A stretch of 64,000 nucleotides of DNA from Pseudomonas protegens CHA0 (GCF_000397205.1 NC_021237.1:4757501-4821500), one strand, 5' to 3'; positions 18,801 to 27,287 are shown, counted from the first letter of the stretch. Translations and numbers: made by a program. The notes: generated by a model not told the origin, from the letters alone.

Positions 18801-21800
18801 GGTGGAAGGCCCGCCCGGCACCGGCAAGAGCCAGACCATCGTCAACATGGTGGCCGACGCCATCGGCCGCCAGCGCAGCCTGCTGATCGTCTGCCAGAAG
18901 CACGCCGCCCTGGAAGTGGTGCACAAGCGCCTGGTGGCCGAAGGCCTGGGCAACCGGGTGGTGATGCTCAACGACATCAACCGTGACCGCGAACCGGTGA
19001 TCCGCAGTGTCCGCGAACAGCTTGAGGCCCTGTTCAAGGACGATGCCGTCCAGCAACCCTGGCTGCACCAGCGTGAACGCCTGGCGGCACGCATCGAAGC
19101 CCTGGAGGGCGAACTGGATCGCTTCCACCAGAGCCTGCACCGCATCGATGAACACTGTGGCTTGAGCTACCGCCAGTTGATCGGCGAGCTGATCGGCCTG
19201 GAACAGGGGCCAGCGGCCCTGGATGTCCCGGTATTGCGCCAGCACCTGGCGGCCCTGGACATCGCCAGCCTGACCCGCCTGGAAGAGGCCTGCGCGCCGC
19301 TGATCCGCCTGTGGCTGCCGGCCCGCTATGAACACAGCGCCCTGGCCCAGCTCCAGCCCTTCCCCACCGACGCCGCCACGGTGCAAGCGTTCAACCAGGG
19401 CTTCGAGCGCCTGCTGAGCTGCGAGGAGCAGCGCCTGGAAACCCTGCAGGCACACCCGGCCGACTTCGAAGTCGACGACCCGGCGCCCTACCGCGCCTGG
19501 CTCGACCAGCACCTGCACAGCCTGCTGGGCCTGGACGATGAGCGTCGCCAACGGCTGGCACGCTGGCTCCCGCTGTTTCGTGGCAGCAACGGCCAGGCCG
19601 CAGAAGGCGACGGGCTGATCCAGGCCCTGCAGGCACTGGCTCAACAACTGGAACAGTGCGACGCCACCGCTTACCAGGCCGACCTGGCGCCGGGCCTCAG
19701 CGCCCTGCCCGCGGCCCAACTGCGCACCCTGCAGCAACGCGCCCGCGCCGTTATCCAGGGTCGCTCCTGGCTGGCGCGGCTCAACCCGCTGCGCCTGATC
19801 CGCCAGCGCCAGTTGCTGGCCTTCCTCGCCGAACAGGGCGCCGCGGCCCAGCCGCAGCGCCTGCCAGAACTGCTGGCGGCGGCCCTGCTGGAAAGCCAGT
19901 GGCGGCCCTTGCGCGCGCAGTTGCAACACCTGCATCAGCAACTGAGCCTTGCACAAATCGCCAGCGATTGCGGCCCGGGCCTGCTGCCGCAGGTACGCCA
20001 GGACCTCGGGCAACTGCAAGAAATGCGCGCCCTGGCCATGACCCTGGCGCAAGCCCCCCGGGTGGAGCAGTTGGATGCGGTGGTACTGACCGGCGAGCGG
20101 CGCTCTCTGGACAGCCTGCTGGCCGGCTACGACGCCGCGTTTATCCGCCACAGCGTGCGCCAGGACAGCCTGAATGCCCTGCAGCGCCTGGATCAGTGGC
20201 TGCAACCCGAGCTGCTGGGCCAACTGCGCCAGCGCGTGGAGCACAACCAGGGCAATCAGTCGGCCCTCAACCGCCTGCGCGACGCCTTGCCGACCCTGAG
20301 CGCCTACCAGGCTTTCCGGGCCCGGGCCGGCCAGCTGTCGCCGGCGGACCTGGAGTTGCTGGTAGTCCTGCGCGATTACCAGGACACGCTCGACGCCATT
20401 CCCGCCGAGCAACTGGAAGCCGTGGTGCGGCGCATGCTCAACCGCGAAGCACGGCTGGGCTGGAAGCGCCAGATCGAACAACGCCAACCCGAGCTGATGC
20501 TCGAGCACAGCGAAACCGCGGCGAAGATCGCCAGCCTGGGCGAAGCCGACACCCAGATGCGCAACCTCAACCGTCAGTTGCTCAGTGAAGGCATCGAGCT
20601 GTCGCGCCTGGGCACCCGCAAACAGTGGGAGGACGTCACCCGCCTCACCGGGCGTCGTTCGCGACGCTTGCGCGAGTTCATGGAAATGGGCGCCGGCCTG
20701 GGGCTGATGAGCCTGCGCCCGGTGTGGCTGATGAACCCGGACGTGGCCAGCCGGGTGTTGCCGCTCAAGCCCGGGCTGTTCGATACGGTGATCTACGACG
20801 AAGCCTCGCAGATGCCGGTGGAGTTCGCCCTGCCGACCCTGTACCGGGGCCGGGTCACGGTGGTCAGCGGCGACGAGAAGCAGATGCCGCCCACCGCCTT
20901 CTTCTCCAGCCGGGTGGAAAGCGACGAAGCCGAACTGTTCGATGGCGACCAGCCGGACGCCGATGCCGACGAGGAACAACGGGAGGCCTTCGAAGACACC
21001 TGGAACCGCCGCGAAATCAAGGACTGCCCGGACCTGCTGCAACTGGCTCGCAGCTCGCTACCCGCCACCACCCTGCAGATCCACTACCGCTCGGCCTACC
21101 GCGAGCTGATCGGTTTCTCCAACGCCTCGTTCTACGGCAACCGCCTGAGCATCCCGGTACGCCATCCCCAGGCCAATATCCTCGCCATCAAGCCGCTGGA
21201 GCTGATCCGCGTGGACGGCGTCTATCAGCAGCAGGTCAACCCCGACGAGGCCGAACGGGTGGTGGACTACCTGGCCGAGCTCTGGCAGGCGCCCTATGCC
21301 GAACGCCCCTCGGTGGGCGTGGTGACCTTCAACCGCAAGCAGGCCGACCTGATCGAAGAGCGCCTGGAGTTGCGCGCCGAGCAGGATCCGGCGTTTCGTG
21401 CGGCCTACAGCCAGGAGCGCGAACGCAGCGAGGACGGCGAGGACATGTCGGTGTTCGTCAAGAACGTCGAGAACGTCCAGGGCGATGAGCGCGACATCAT
21501 CGTGTTCTCCTCGACCTTCGGGCGTAACAGCCAGGGCAGCTTCCGCCGCAACTTCGGGGTCCTGGGGCAGACCGGCGGCGAGCGCCGGCTCAATGTGGCG
21601 GTGACCCGGGCCCGGCGCAAAGTGGTGATGATCACCTCGATGCCGATTGCCGATATCTCCGACATGCTCACCACCCAGCGCCCGCCCGCCAGCCCGCGGG
21701 ACTACCTGCAAGGCTACCTGGAGTACGCCCGCGCCCTGTCGGCCGGGGAGTTTGCCAGCGGCCACAGCCTGCTGGGGCGCCTGGTCACCGAGCGCCAGGA

Positions 21801-22206
21801 TGCAAAGGTCCAGCACAACGCCCACAGCGACGGCTTCACCCAGGCGGTGGCGGCGTTCATCCGTACCCTTGGCTGGAGCCCGGTCAGCGCCAACGAAGGG
21901 GATGCCTTCGGCCTGGACTTTGCCATCGAGCACCCCGATACCGGGCTCTACGCTCTGGGCATCGAATGCGATACCCCGCGCCACGGCCTCCTGGCCCGCG
22001 CTCGCTCCCGGGAAATCTGGCGCCCTTCGGTGCTGCGCCGGGCCATTCCCCACCTGCACCGGGTCTCGTCGCAGGCCTGGTACCACGACCCTGAAGGCGA
22101 GCGCGCTCGCCTGCAGGCCGCCATCGAGCAGGCCCTGCAGCCGCTGGCCGGCGCCGATTCGGTCACGCAGCCCCAAGCCCTGGCAGATACGGAGCAAACC
22201 CCATGA
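15880..22206 (+). CDS. zinc-ribbon / pseudokinase / SF1 helicase / REase-like fusion protein
   Basis: 2108 residues. In order: zinc ribbon (C5, C8, C19, C28); second ribbon (C69, C82, C85, possibly H73); a Ser/Thr-kinase-like domain (about 108-360) with HRD at 224-226 and APE near 270; a helical linker; an SF1 (COG1112/DUF4011-type) helicase with Walker A GPPGTGKS (977-984), a long helical insert, DEAS (1640-1643), GDEKQ (1664-1668) and VTRAR (1908-1912); and a C-terminal restriction-endonuclease-like domain resembling the MTES_1575 family (D2013, E2029, D2031). The kinase lacks the ATP lysine and has GFG (246-248) instead of DFG, so it is probably a pseudokinase. It overlaps the next gene by ATGA. 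It is possibly a nucleic-acid-processing or defence effector; this is inference. Confidence 0.85.
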   Translation: MIRFCPNCQTERPLAEIFCEGQVDNRACGWELSAEAIHPEGWRPQPVVTLEALEPQPPVAADSGSPLLCGNGHAMVDGDLMCLVCGADPLAPEQQPPAAPPAADSETVIEGWRLLRQISSGGVRERFIAEHRETAHQAVLTLYQAGAEPDPSVYEALKRLPREHVPEIILTGRWDERAFEVAEELTGGTLADLGIVVSDRAAVQHIVRELGQALHAFSEAGLRHRDLRPATLLVRSREPLDLVISGFGSARLSEFDLDIVSPLETSRYMAPEAIAGGVAAASDWWSLGMILLEQLTQGECFAGINANAYLIHILANGVLLPDDLDPRLELLLRGLLARDRHQRWQWPQVQAWLQGESPSVPASVASEEDAEEGASIALGSRRFRRPGPFALAAAEVEHWPQALDHLLRGVIVTWAEQAGLPARQLAGLRQVAQHEGLDDDTRLMLALKLLNPEMPLIQRGEIVTPGWLLEHPLDGYRLISGPAPDLLERLETEHWLSRLKLRAEQVRQRAQHQAIELDEEQLRIYLLSSSRARLAAQWEERQRLLPDSEHNGILSLADRRSISEEDLIVLLSAAIGQFRSVDAILEEAATLAREAVVLSFDAASARALLGLPRPALYREVDERISGFARCGVPSVDEWAEQFRLERRMPLARALVLLAIGAEQWLEPQKQHYVSQILDFFEKKVASVVLRGPLVRMSIGKTTARVDLNELHSERSPAPALLDHLVARNAQPISLDPACFAENLQLDARLNSLYRQSSLYKRDTGIDGLYLGFPFLLTRDARGTTRTRIAPLLLWPVKLLLEVGSRGKVALVFDSEREEVRLNPGLDTLLGIDAAKLWRKAADELLGRSALKAADVMDAFGMLATASSRVLGSLPPPSTEVQPYQDQLACAAVLFHVAFMGQAIGEDLRQLKALPPGGTGLETALRLNPAEPDSGDSGDSAATALAPELQRFFTVASDPSQEAAVLQARQAPGLLVEGPPGTGKSQTIVNMVADAIGRQRSLLIVCQKHAALEVVHKRLVAEGLGNRVVMLNDINRDREPVIRSVREQLEALFKDDAVQQPWLHQRERLAARIEALEGELDRFHQSLHRIDEHCGLSYRQLIGELIGLEQGPAALDVPVLRQHLAALDIASLTRLEEACAPLIRLWLPARYEHSALAQLQPFPTDAATVQAFNQGFERLLSCEEQRLETLQAHPADFEVDDPAPYRAWLDQHLHSLLGLDDERRQRLARWLPLFRGSNGQAAEGDGLIQALQALAQQLEQCDATAYQADLAPGLSALPAAQLRTLQQRARAVIQGRSWLARLNPLRLIRQRQLLAFLAEQGAAAQPQRLPELLAAALLESQWRPLRAQLQHLHQQLSLAQIASDCGPGLLPQVRQDLGQLQEMRALAMTLAQAPRVEQLDAVVLTGERRSLDSLLAGYDAAFIRHSVRQDSLNALQRLDQWLQPELLGQLRQRVEHNQGNQSALNRLRDALPTLSAYQAFRARAGQLSPADLELLVVLRDYQDTLDAIPAEQLEAVVRRMLNREARLGWKRQIEQRQPELMLEHSETAAKIASLGEADTQMRNLNRQLLSEGIELSRLGTRKQWEDVTRLTGRRSRRLREFMEMGAGLGLMSLRPVWLMNPDVASRVLPLKPGLFDTVIYDEASQMPVEFALPTLYRGRVTVVSGDEKQMPPTAFFSSRVESDEAELFDGDQPDADADEEQREAFEDTWNRREIKDCPDLLQLARSSLPATTLQIHYRSAYRELIGFSNASFYGNRLSIPVRHPQANILAIKPLELIRVDGVYQQQVNPDEAERVVDYLAELWQAPYAERPSVGVVTFNRKQADLIEERLELRAEQDPAFRAAYSQERERSEDGEDMSVFVKNVENVQGDERDIIVFSSTFGRNSQGSFRRNFGVLGQTGGERRLNVAVTRARRKVVMITSMPIADISDMLTTQRPPASPRDYLQGYLEYARALSAGEFASGHSLLGRLVTERQDAKVQHNAHSDGFTQAVAAFIRTLGWSPVSANEGDAFGLDFAIEHPDTGLYALGIECDTPRHGLLARARSREIWRPSVLRRAIPHLHRVSSQAWYHDPEGERARLQAAIEQALQPLAGADSVTQPQALADTEQTP

Positions 22207-23537
22207 GCGGCCCGAAAGTGGTGCGTATCGTCACCCGTGAAGAAATCCTGGAGATCTGCGCCGGTCACCTGCGGCGCCTGGAACAGGCGATTGCCCGCTG
22301 GGAAACACAAGCCCAGCGCCTGGGGCAACTGACCGAACAGGAACGGGCCGCCACCCACGAGCGGTTCAAACAGTTGCGCCAATTGATCGAGGCCGATCGC
22401 CTGCAGGACCTGCAAAAGCAGGTACCGATCGAGATCGAGTTCCTCAAGGACGATCTGCAACAACGGGAAAACCGCGCCGTGCAGCAAGCCACGCAACAGC
22501 GCCAACTGGCCCGCCGCCAGCGGGAAAACGCCGCCACCCTGCTGGGCGCCCTGCAAGGCAAGCCGCTCGCAGCCCAATTGCTGGAGCCGTTGCGGGCGAT
22601 TGCCGATGGGCAGCCGGTGCCGGCTGTGGAGTCGATCCTGGCCCAGGGTTTCGCCAGCCTGGGGGCGGCAGTCGAAGAACAGGGCCTGAGCGAGGCCCAG
22701 CAGCAACTGGCCCGGCGCCTGCAAGGCGAAACCCCAACCCAGACCCTGGCGCAGTGGCGCGCCGCCCATGAGCAAGCGGAACCCAGACTGGAACGCATCG
22801 AGCAGCACATTGCCCAGTTGCTGACCCTCGATGATCAGGCCAGCGCCGAACCCTACCTGGCCAAGTTGCGCCAGATAGATGCAGAAACCCGCGTGCAGCA
22901 GCGCAACCTGCTGCTGGACAGCCTGGTGCTGGAGCTGGCCCAGGCCACCCGCGACAGCCAGGAGCGCCGCGCGCGCCTGGCGCGCCTTGAGGAACTGGCC
23001 AGCGAAGTGGCGACCTTGTGCCCCGCAACCGCCGAGAACGAGCTGGCCCAGGCCGGCCAATGCAGCCTGGCCCATATGGCGCCAGTGGACGGGCTGATTG
23101 CCCGTTTCAGTGCGCTGATCGAAGCCGAGCTGCAACAACGCGCCGCCCTGGCCCGCCGCCAGGCGGTACTCGAAGGGTTGGCCAGCCTGGGCTACGAAGT
23201 TCGCGAGGGCATGGCCACCGCCTGGGCCCAGGACGGCAGGGTGGTGCTGCGCAAGGGCGCCACTCCGGGTTATGGCGTGGAGGTGGGCGGCAATGCCGAC
23301 AACGGCCGGTTGCAGGTACGCGCGGTAGCCCTCAGCGCCCAGCGCGATACCCAGCGCGACAAAGACATCGAGACCATCTGGTGCGGCGAGTTCCAGCGGC
23401 TGCAAGCCCTGCTGGCGGCCCGTGGCGACGACCTGAGCATCGAGAAAGCCCTGGCCGTAGGGGCGGTGCCGCTCAGGGAGGTGCTGCTGGACGACACCCG
23501 GCAGCAATACCGGGAGCAGGCGCAACAGCGCACCTGA
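22203..23537 (+). CDS. coiled-coil protein of the AAA+/radical SAM/helicase operon
   Basis: 444 residues, overwhelmingly helical with Gln/Glu/Arg/Leu heptads from about residue 15 to 330, then a compact segment (about 345-400: GYEVREGMATAWAQDGRVVL...) that could be a small beta domain, and a helical tail. The ATG overlaps the helicase stop (ATGA), so it is translationally coupled. It has no signal peptide or membrane segment. A role as scaffold or adaptor for the other three products is an inference from context. I recognise no family name. Confidence 0.75.
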   Translation: MSGPKVVRIVTREEILEICAGHLRRLEQAIARWETQAQRLGQLTEQERAATHERFKQLRQLIEADRLQDLQKQVPIEIEFLKDDLQQRENRAVQQATQQRQLARRQRENAATLLGALQGKPLAAQLLEPLRAIADGQPVPAVESILAQGFASLGAAVEEQGLSEAQQQLARRLQGETPTQTLAQWRAAHEQAEPRLERIEQHIAQLLTLDDQASAEPYLAKLRQIDAETRVQQRNLLLDSLVLELAQATRDSQERRARLARLEELASEVATLCPATAENELAQAGQCSLAHMAPVDGLIARFSALIEAELQQRAALARRQAVLEGLASLGYEVREGMATAWAQDGRVVLRKGATPGYGVEVGGNADNGRLQVRAVALSAQRDTQRDKDIETIWCGEFQRLQALLAARGDDLSIEKALAVGAVPLREVLLDDTRQQYREQAQQRT

Positions 23538-23548
23538 CCCGCCTCCCC

Positions 23549-23612
23549 GTAGGAGCCGGCTTGCCGGCGAAGGCGATCTCGCGGGCTCGTTCGCTGGCAA
23601 GCCAGCTCCTAC
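23549..23612. repeat. REP pair (inverted)
   Basis: GTAGGAGCCGGCTTGCCGGCGAAGG faces cgctggcaagccagctcctac, in the 89-bp gap between the convergent four-gene operon and metQ. It may act as a transcription end point for both. Confidence 0.88.
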
Positions 23613-23626
23613 AAGAGGGCAGATGC

Positions 23627-24397
23627 TCAGAAGCCGGGGGCGATCTGGCCTTTGTAGCGGGTCAGGATGAACTGGCGCACGGCGTCGGAGTTCAGCGCCT
23701 TGGCCAGTTTCTGGATCCGCGGGTCGTTGATGTTGTCCGGGCGCGCCACCAGAAATTCGATGTACAGGTCCTTGCCCTTCTCCACGATCAAGGCGCTGTT
23801 GGTATCGATCCCGGCTTCCAGGGCGTAGTTGGCGAAGACAAACGCCAGGTCCACCTGGCTTACCGAGCGGGCCAGCAAGGCGCCTTCCAGTTCACGGATC
23901 TTCAGGTGCTTGGGGTTCTCGACAATGTCGCGCTGGGTGGCCAGGGTGTTGCTCGGGTCCTTGAGCTTGATCAGCCCCGCTTCATCCAGCAGCACCAGGG
24001 CCCGGCCGGTGTTCACCGGGTCGTTGGGAATCGACACGCTGGCCCCGTCCTTGAGCTCGGCGATGGTCTTGATCCTGGTGGAGTAGGCGCCGAACGGTTC
24101 GATGTGCACCCCCACCACGGGCACCAGGTCGGTGTGCCGGGTCTTGTTGAAGTCATCGAGGAACGGCCGGTACTGGTAGTAGTTGGCGTCGAGGTTCTTC
24201 AGCGCCAGTTGCTGGTTGGGCTGGATGAAGTCGGTGAACACCTTGATCTGCAGGTCCACGCCTTCCTTGGCCAGTTGCGGTTTGACGAATTCGAGGATCT
24301 CGGCGTGGGGCACCGGGGTCGCGCCCACCAGCAGCTTTTCGTTGGCGTTGACGCTCAGGGACAGTACGGCGGCCAATACGGCCAGGGTCTTCTTCAT
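23627..24397 (-). CDS. metQ: MetQ/NlpA-family substrate-binding protein
   Basis: 256 residues. MKKTLAVLAAVLSLSVNANE is a Sec signal without a lipobox cysteine, so the mature protein is probably free in the periplasm rather than lipid-anchored like E. coli MetQ. VGATPVPHAEIL and the YYQYRPFLDDFN segment are conserved MetQ substrate-pocket regions. It binds methionine or a related sulfur compound for the permease encoded upstream. It is last gene of sfnB-metI-metQ, so it is probably expressed during sulfur limitation. Confidence 0.85.
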   Translation of the reverse strand: MKKTLAVLAAVLSLSVNANEKLLVGATPVPHAEILEFVKPQLAKEGVDLQIKVFTDFIQPNQQLALKNLDANYYQYRPFLDDFNKTRHTDLVPVVGVHIEPFGAYSTRIKTIAELKDGASVSIPNDPVNTGRALVLLDEAGLIKLKDPSNTLATQRDIVENPKHLKIRELEGALLARSVSQVDLAFVFANYALEAGIDTNSALIVEKGKDLYIEFLVARPDNINDPRIQKLAKALNSDAVRQFILTRYKGQIAPGF

Positions 24398-24479
24398 GGG
24401 TTGCTCCTAAGGCAGAGGCAGGCAGCCGTCGTGGGGCGCACGTGGGGCCGTGTTTCGGGTTGGGTTCGAAGAAATCGCT

Positions 24480-25145
24480 TCAACGGCGGCTGTAGTGCGC
24501 CACCAGGCGGTCACCGGTCATCTGCAGGGCCTGCACCAGCACCAGCAGCAGGACCACGGTGACCACCATCACATCGGTCTGGAAACGCTGGTAGCCGTAG
24601 CGGATCGCCAGGTCGCCCAGGCCGCCGCCACCGATCACCCCGGCCATGGCGGTGTAGTCCACCAGCACGATGGCGGTCACCGTGACCGCCGCCAGCAGAC
24701 CGCCCCGGGCTTCGGGCAGCAAGGTGTGGCGAATGATCTGCCAGGTGCTGCCGCCCATGGCCTGGGTCGCTTCCACCACCCCGCGGTCCACTTCCCGCAG
24801 GGCGGTTTCCACCAGCCGGGCAAAGAACGGCGTGCAGCCCACCACCAGCGGCGGGATGGTGCCCGGCACGCCAAGCGAGGTGCCCACCAGCAAGGTGGTC
24901 AGGGGAATCAGCACGATCAGCAAGATGATGAAGGGCAAGGAGCGCAGCATGTTGACCAGCACCGACAGCACCCGATACAGGCCCACCGCTTCATGCAACT
25001 GGCGCTTGCCGGTGAGAAACAGCAGCACGCCCAGGGGCAGCCCCAGCAGCACGGTAAAACCCAGGGCCGCGCCGAGCATGCTCAGGGTATCGACGCAGGC
25101 CTGGGCGATATCGGCCCAGTAAATGTTCTTGAACAGTTCGGCCAT
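24480..25145 (-). CDS. metI: MetI-family ABC permease
   Basis: 221 residues with about five membrane segments. The EAA loop MEATQAMGGSTWQII-like region (VVEATQAMGGSTWQI) contacts the ATPase. It is the inner-membrane channel for methionine or organosulfur uptake with MetQ. It begins only 3 bp after the sfnB stop. No metN-type ATPase gene is next to it, so it must borrow an ATPase encoded elsewhere. Confidence 0.87.
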   Translation of the reverse strand: MAELFKNIYWADIAQACVDTLSMLGAALGFTVLLGLPLGVLLFLTGKRQLHEAVGLYRVLSVLVNMLRSLPFIILLIVLIPLTTLLVGTSLGVPGTIPPLVVGCTPFFARLVETALREVDRGVVEATQAMGGSTWQIIRHTLLPEARGGLLAAVTVTAIVLVDYTAMAGVIGGGGLGDLAIRYGYQRFQTDVMVVTVVLLLVLVQALQMTGDRLVAHYSRR

Positions 25146-25148
25146 GGT

Positions 25149-26372
25149 TCAGGACCAGTCATGGCGCGGTGGCTTGATGTCGTTGAGCAGCCAGTTGCCC
25201 ACCACGTGGTATTTCCAGCGCACCGGGTCGTGCAGGGTATGCACCCGGGCGTTGCGCCAGTGGCGGTCGAAGTTGTGGCGCTTGAGGGTGGAACGGGTGC
25301 CCCCCAGTTCGAACAGTTTGTTGCTGGCCTCGATGGCGATTTCAGTGGTCAGCACCTTGGCCTTGGCCACCGCCAGGGAGGCCCGGGCCACATTGTCTTC
25401 ATCGGGTGCCGGGCGGGCCGCGTCCAGGGCCAGGCCGGCCCGTTCCAGCAGGGCCTCGGCGGCTTCCAGGCGAATGTCCAGGGCCCCCACCTGGATGATG
25501 GTCAGCGGGTCTTCACTGGCCTTCTCCACCCCGGCATCGATCCACGGCCGGGCATGCTCACGCACGAAGGCGATGGTGTCGCGCAGCGCCGCCCGGGCAA
25601 TCCCGGCGTCAATGGCGGCCGTGGTCAGCTGGGCGAAGGGCCCGGCCAGGGTCGGGCTTTCGTAGGAACGGTAGGTGGGAAACAGGTTGAAGGCCGGCAC
25701 CTTGAGGTCCTGGGCCAGTACGGTGCCACTGGAGGTGGTGCGCTGGCCGATGCTGTCCCAGTCGTCGATCACCGCCAGCCCCTCGCTGCCCCGGGGCACG
25801 AAGGCCAACTGGCCCCTGCCCTGCTCGTCCAGGGCCAGCACTGCCAGCCAATGGGCATACAGCGAACCGGTGCAGTAGCCCTTGCGGCCATTGATCACAT
25901 AACCGTCACCCGAGCGGCGGATAGTGGCCTGGATGTCCTGGACGTTCTTGCCGCCGGTTTCCGACAACGCATTGGCAAAGCGATGGCCTTGCAGGGCCAG
26001 GGCGAAAAAGTGCGCCTGTTGCTCCGGCGTGCCCTGCAGGCGGATGTCTTCCAGCAGGCAGTAGTGGTTCTGCGGGATCTGCCCCAGGGACGGGTCGGCA
26101 GCGGAAATGATCGCGATGACCTCGGCCAGCACCGCATAGGACACCTGGGCGCCGCCGAATTCGCGAGGCACACTGATGCCCCACAAGCCACTGTTGGAGT
26201 ACAGGTCGACCACCTGCGCCGGTACTTCCCGGGTACGGTCGCGCTCGGCGTCCTGCTCCAGCAGGATCGCGGCCACTTGCCGGGCCACGGCCAGGGCTTC
26301 GGCGCCATCGCGGATCACATGGGCAGCGGGAGTGTGCAGGGGATAAACGGCAGATTCAGGCAATGCAGGCAT
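25149..26372 (-). CDS. sfnB: SfnB-family sulfur-acquisition flavin monooxygenase
   Basis: 407 residues, acyl-CoA dehydrogenase fold, SfnB branch. The C-terminal LFELGGTRSTLKRHNFDRHWRNARVHTLHDP parallels the MsuC end in this window, and the N-terminal PREFGGAQVSYAVLAEVIA and central GRKGYCTGSLYAHW are family segments. It is likely to oxidise an organosulfur compound for assimilation. First gene of sfnB-metI-metQ. A sigma-54 promoter lies about 40 bp upstream of the ATG and an SfnR-type palindrome further up, placing it in the SfnR regulon together with msuEDC. Confidence 0.85.
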   Translation of the reverse strand: MPALPESAVYPLHTPAAHVIRDGAEALAVARQVAAILLEQDAERDRTREVPAQVVDLYSNSGLWGISVPREFGGAQVSYAVLAEVIAIISAADPSLGQIPQNHYCLLEDIRLQGTPEQQAHFFALALQGHRFANALSETGGKNVQDIQATIRRSGDGYVINGRKGYCTGSLYAHWLAVLALDEQGRGQLAFVPRGSEGLAVIDDWDSIGQRTTSSGTVLAQDLKVPAFNLFPTYRSYESPTLAGPFAQLTTAAIDAGIARAALRDTIAFVREHARPWIDAGVEKASEDPLTIIQVGALDIRLEAAEALLERAGLALDAARPAPDEDNVARASLAVAKAKVLTTEIAIEASNKLFELGGTRSTLKRHNFDRHWRNARVHTLHDPVRWKYHVVGNWLLNDIKPPRHDWS

Positions 26373-26410
26373 ACGGCGCTCTCGGGCGAATGAAGGTGAC
26401 TGCCGCTCAT

Positions 26411-26426
26411 TGCAGCTTCTGTGCCT
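26411..26426 (-). promoter_or_regulatory. sigma-54 promoter of sfnB-metI-metQ
   Basis: On the minus strand AGGCACAGAAGCTGCA fits the -24/-12 consensus (GG and GC exactly spaced; T1 and the first T of TTGC differ). Predicted start is near 26400, 28 bp before the sfnB ATG. Confidence 0.72.
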
Positions 26427-26509
26427 AAAGCCTGCCCCAATGAATTCAAGGACTTGGGTGGGTATTTCGCCCCTGCATCAGGCCCTCTACCGGGCAGATT
26501 GCTGGAACG

Positions 26510-26527
26510 CTGTTGATGGGCCAACAG
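26510..26527 (-). promoter_or_regulatory. putative SfnR upstream activating site for sfnB
   Basis: Perfect arms CTGTTG-N6-CAACAG, about 84 bp upstream of the -24 element. Architecture matches the site at 7848-7865 before msuE. A further GTGTTGCC half-site follows at 26535. Confidence 0.65.
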
Positions 26528-26655
26528 TAGGCCAGTGTTGCCTGGACGACACCTCGTCGGCCCGTGCCAGGCAGGCAAGGGCCCGGGTATAGAGTGAAGC
26601 CTGCTCCACGCGGCGTCAGCGTCGCCCCCAACAACAAGATCAAGGAGAAACCCTG

Positions 26656-27123
26656 ATGAGCGTCAATCCCATTCCCGAAGGTTTCAGCGGCGTCACCCCC
26701 TACCTGGGCATCCAGCGCGCCGCCGAGGCCATCGAGTTCTACAAGAAGGCCTTCGACGCGGTGCAGATCATGCGCCTGGACATGCCCGACGGCAGGGTCG
26801 GCCATGCCGAACTGCGCATCGGCGGTTCGGCCATCATGCTCGGCAGCCCTTGCGAACAAACCCCGATGGGCAGCCCAGAAGCCCACAAGACGTCGGTCGG
26901 GCTGCACCTGTATGTGGAAGATGTCGACAGCCGCTTTGCCCAGGCGATCGCCGCGGGCGGCACCGAAGTGTCGGCGGTCAAGGACCAGTTCTACGGAGAT
27001 CGCAGCGGCAGCCTGCGCGACCCTTTCGGGCATGTGTGGTTCCTCGCCAGCCGCAAGGAGGAACTGAGCGCCGAGGAAATCGGCCGGCGGGCCCGGGAAA
27101 TGTTCCAGCAACAGGCTGGCTGA
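26656..27123 (+). CDS. VOC-family (glyoxalase/PhnB-like) protein
   Basis: 155 residues. Two VOC beta-alpha modules: GVTPYLGIQRAAEAIEFYKKAF at the start and LRDPFGHVWFLASRKEEL at the end, the typical PhnB/bleomycin-resistance-like arrangement with a C-terminal helix. AAGGAG lies before the ATG. Substrate and metal are unknown. It is divergent from sfnB across a 283-bp intergenic region that holds the sfnB promoter and activator site. Confidence 0.85.
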   Translation: MSVNPIPEGFSGVTPYLGIQRAAEAIEFYKKAFDAVQIMRLDMPDGRVGHAELRIGGSAIMLGSPCEQTPMGSPEAHKTSVGLHLYVEDVDSRFAQAIAAGGTEVSAVKDQFYGDRSGSLRDPFGHVWFLASRKEELSAEEIGRRAREMFQQQAG

Positions 27124-27133
27124 GCCTGCCCCT

Positions 27134-27196
27134 GTAGGAGCCGGCTTGCCGGCGAAGGCGTCTCGCGGACCCGTTCGCGGGCGAGCCCGCTCCTAC
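27134..27196. repeat. REP pair (inverted)
   Basis: GTAGGAGCCGGCTTGCCGGCGAAGG faces cgcgggcgagcccgctcctac, just after the VOC gene. It lies in the 296-bp gap before fpvG. Confidence 0.85.
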
Positions 27197-27287
27197 GGGG
27201 CCATGGGCATTGGCCAAACCAGTCAAGCAGCGGCTTTCACGAAGGTTTCGCAGCTTCGTAACATTTACTTTCATATCGCCTTTCGGG

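Noticed and set aside
15874..21042. 1722-codon open frame antisense to the helicase fusion gene
   Set aside because: A mirror of the high-GC codon bias on the opposite strand. The translation is a Gln/Gly/Ala/Val-rich shadow without motifs, while the sense frame carries a complete multidomain protein.
15880..22206. Calling the four-gene operon a Mokosh defence system
   Set aside because: Helicase and kinase-like domains fit, but I see no PLD nuclease motif (HxK), and the radical SAM and Clp-like genes are not part of that system as I know it.
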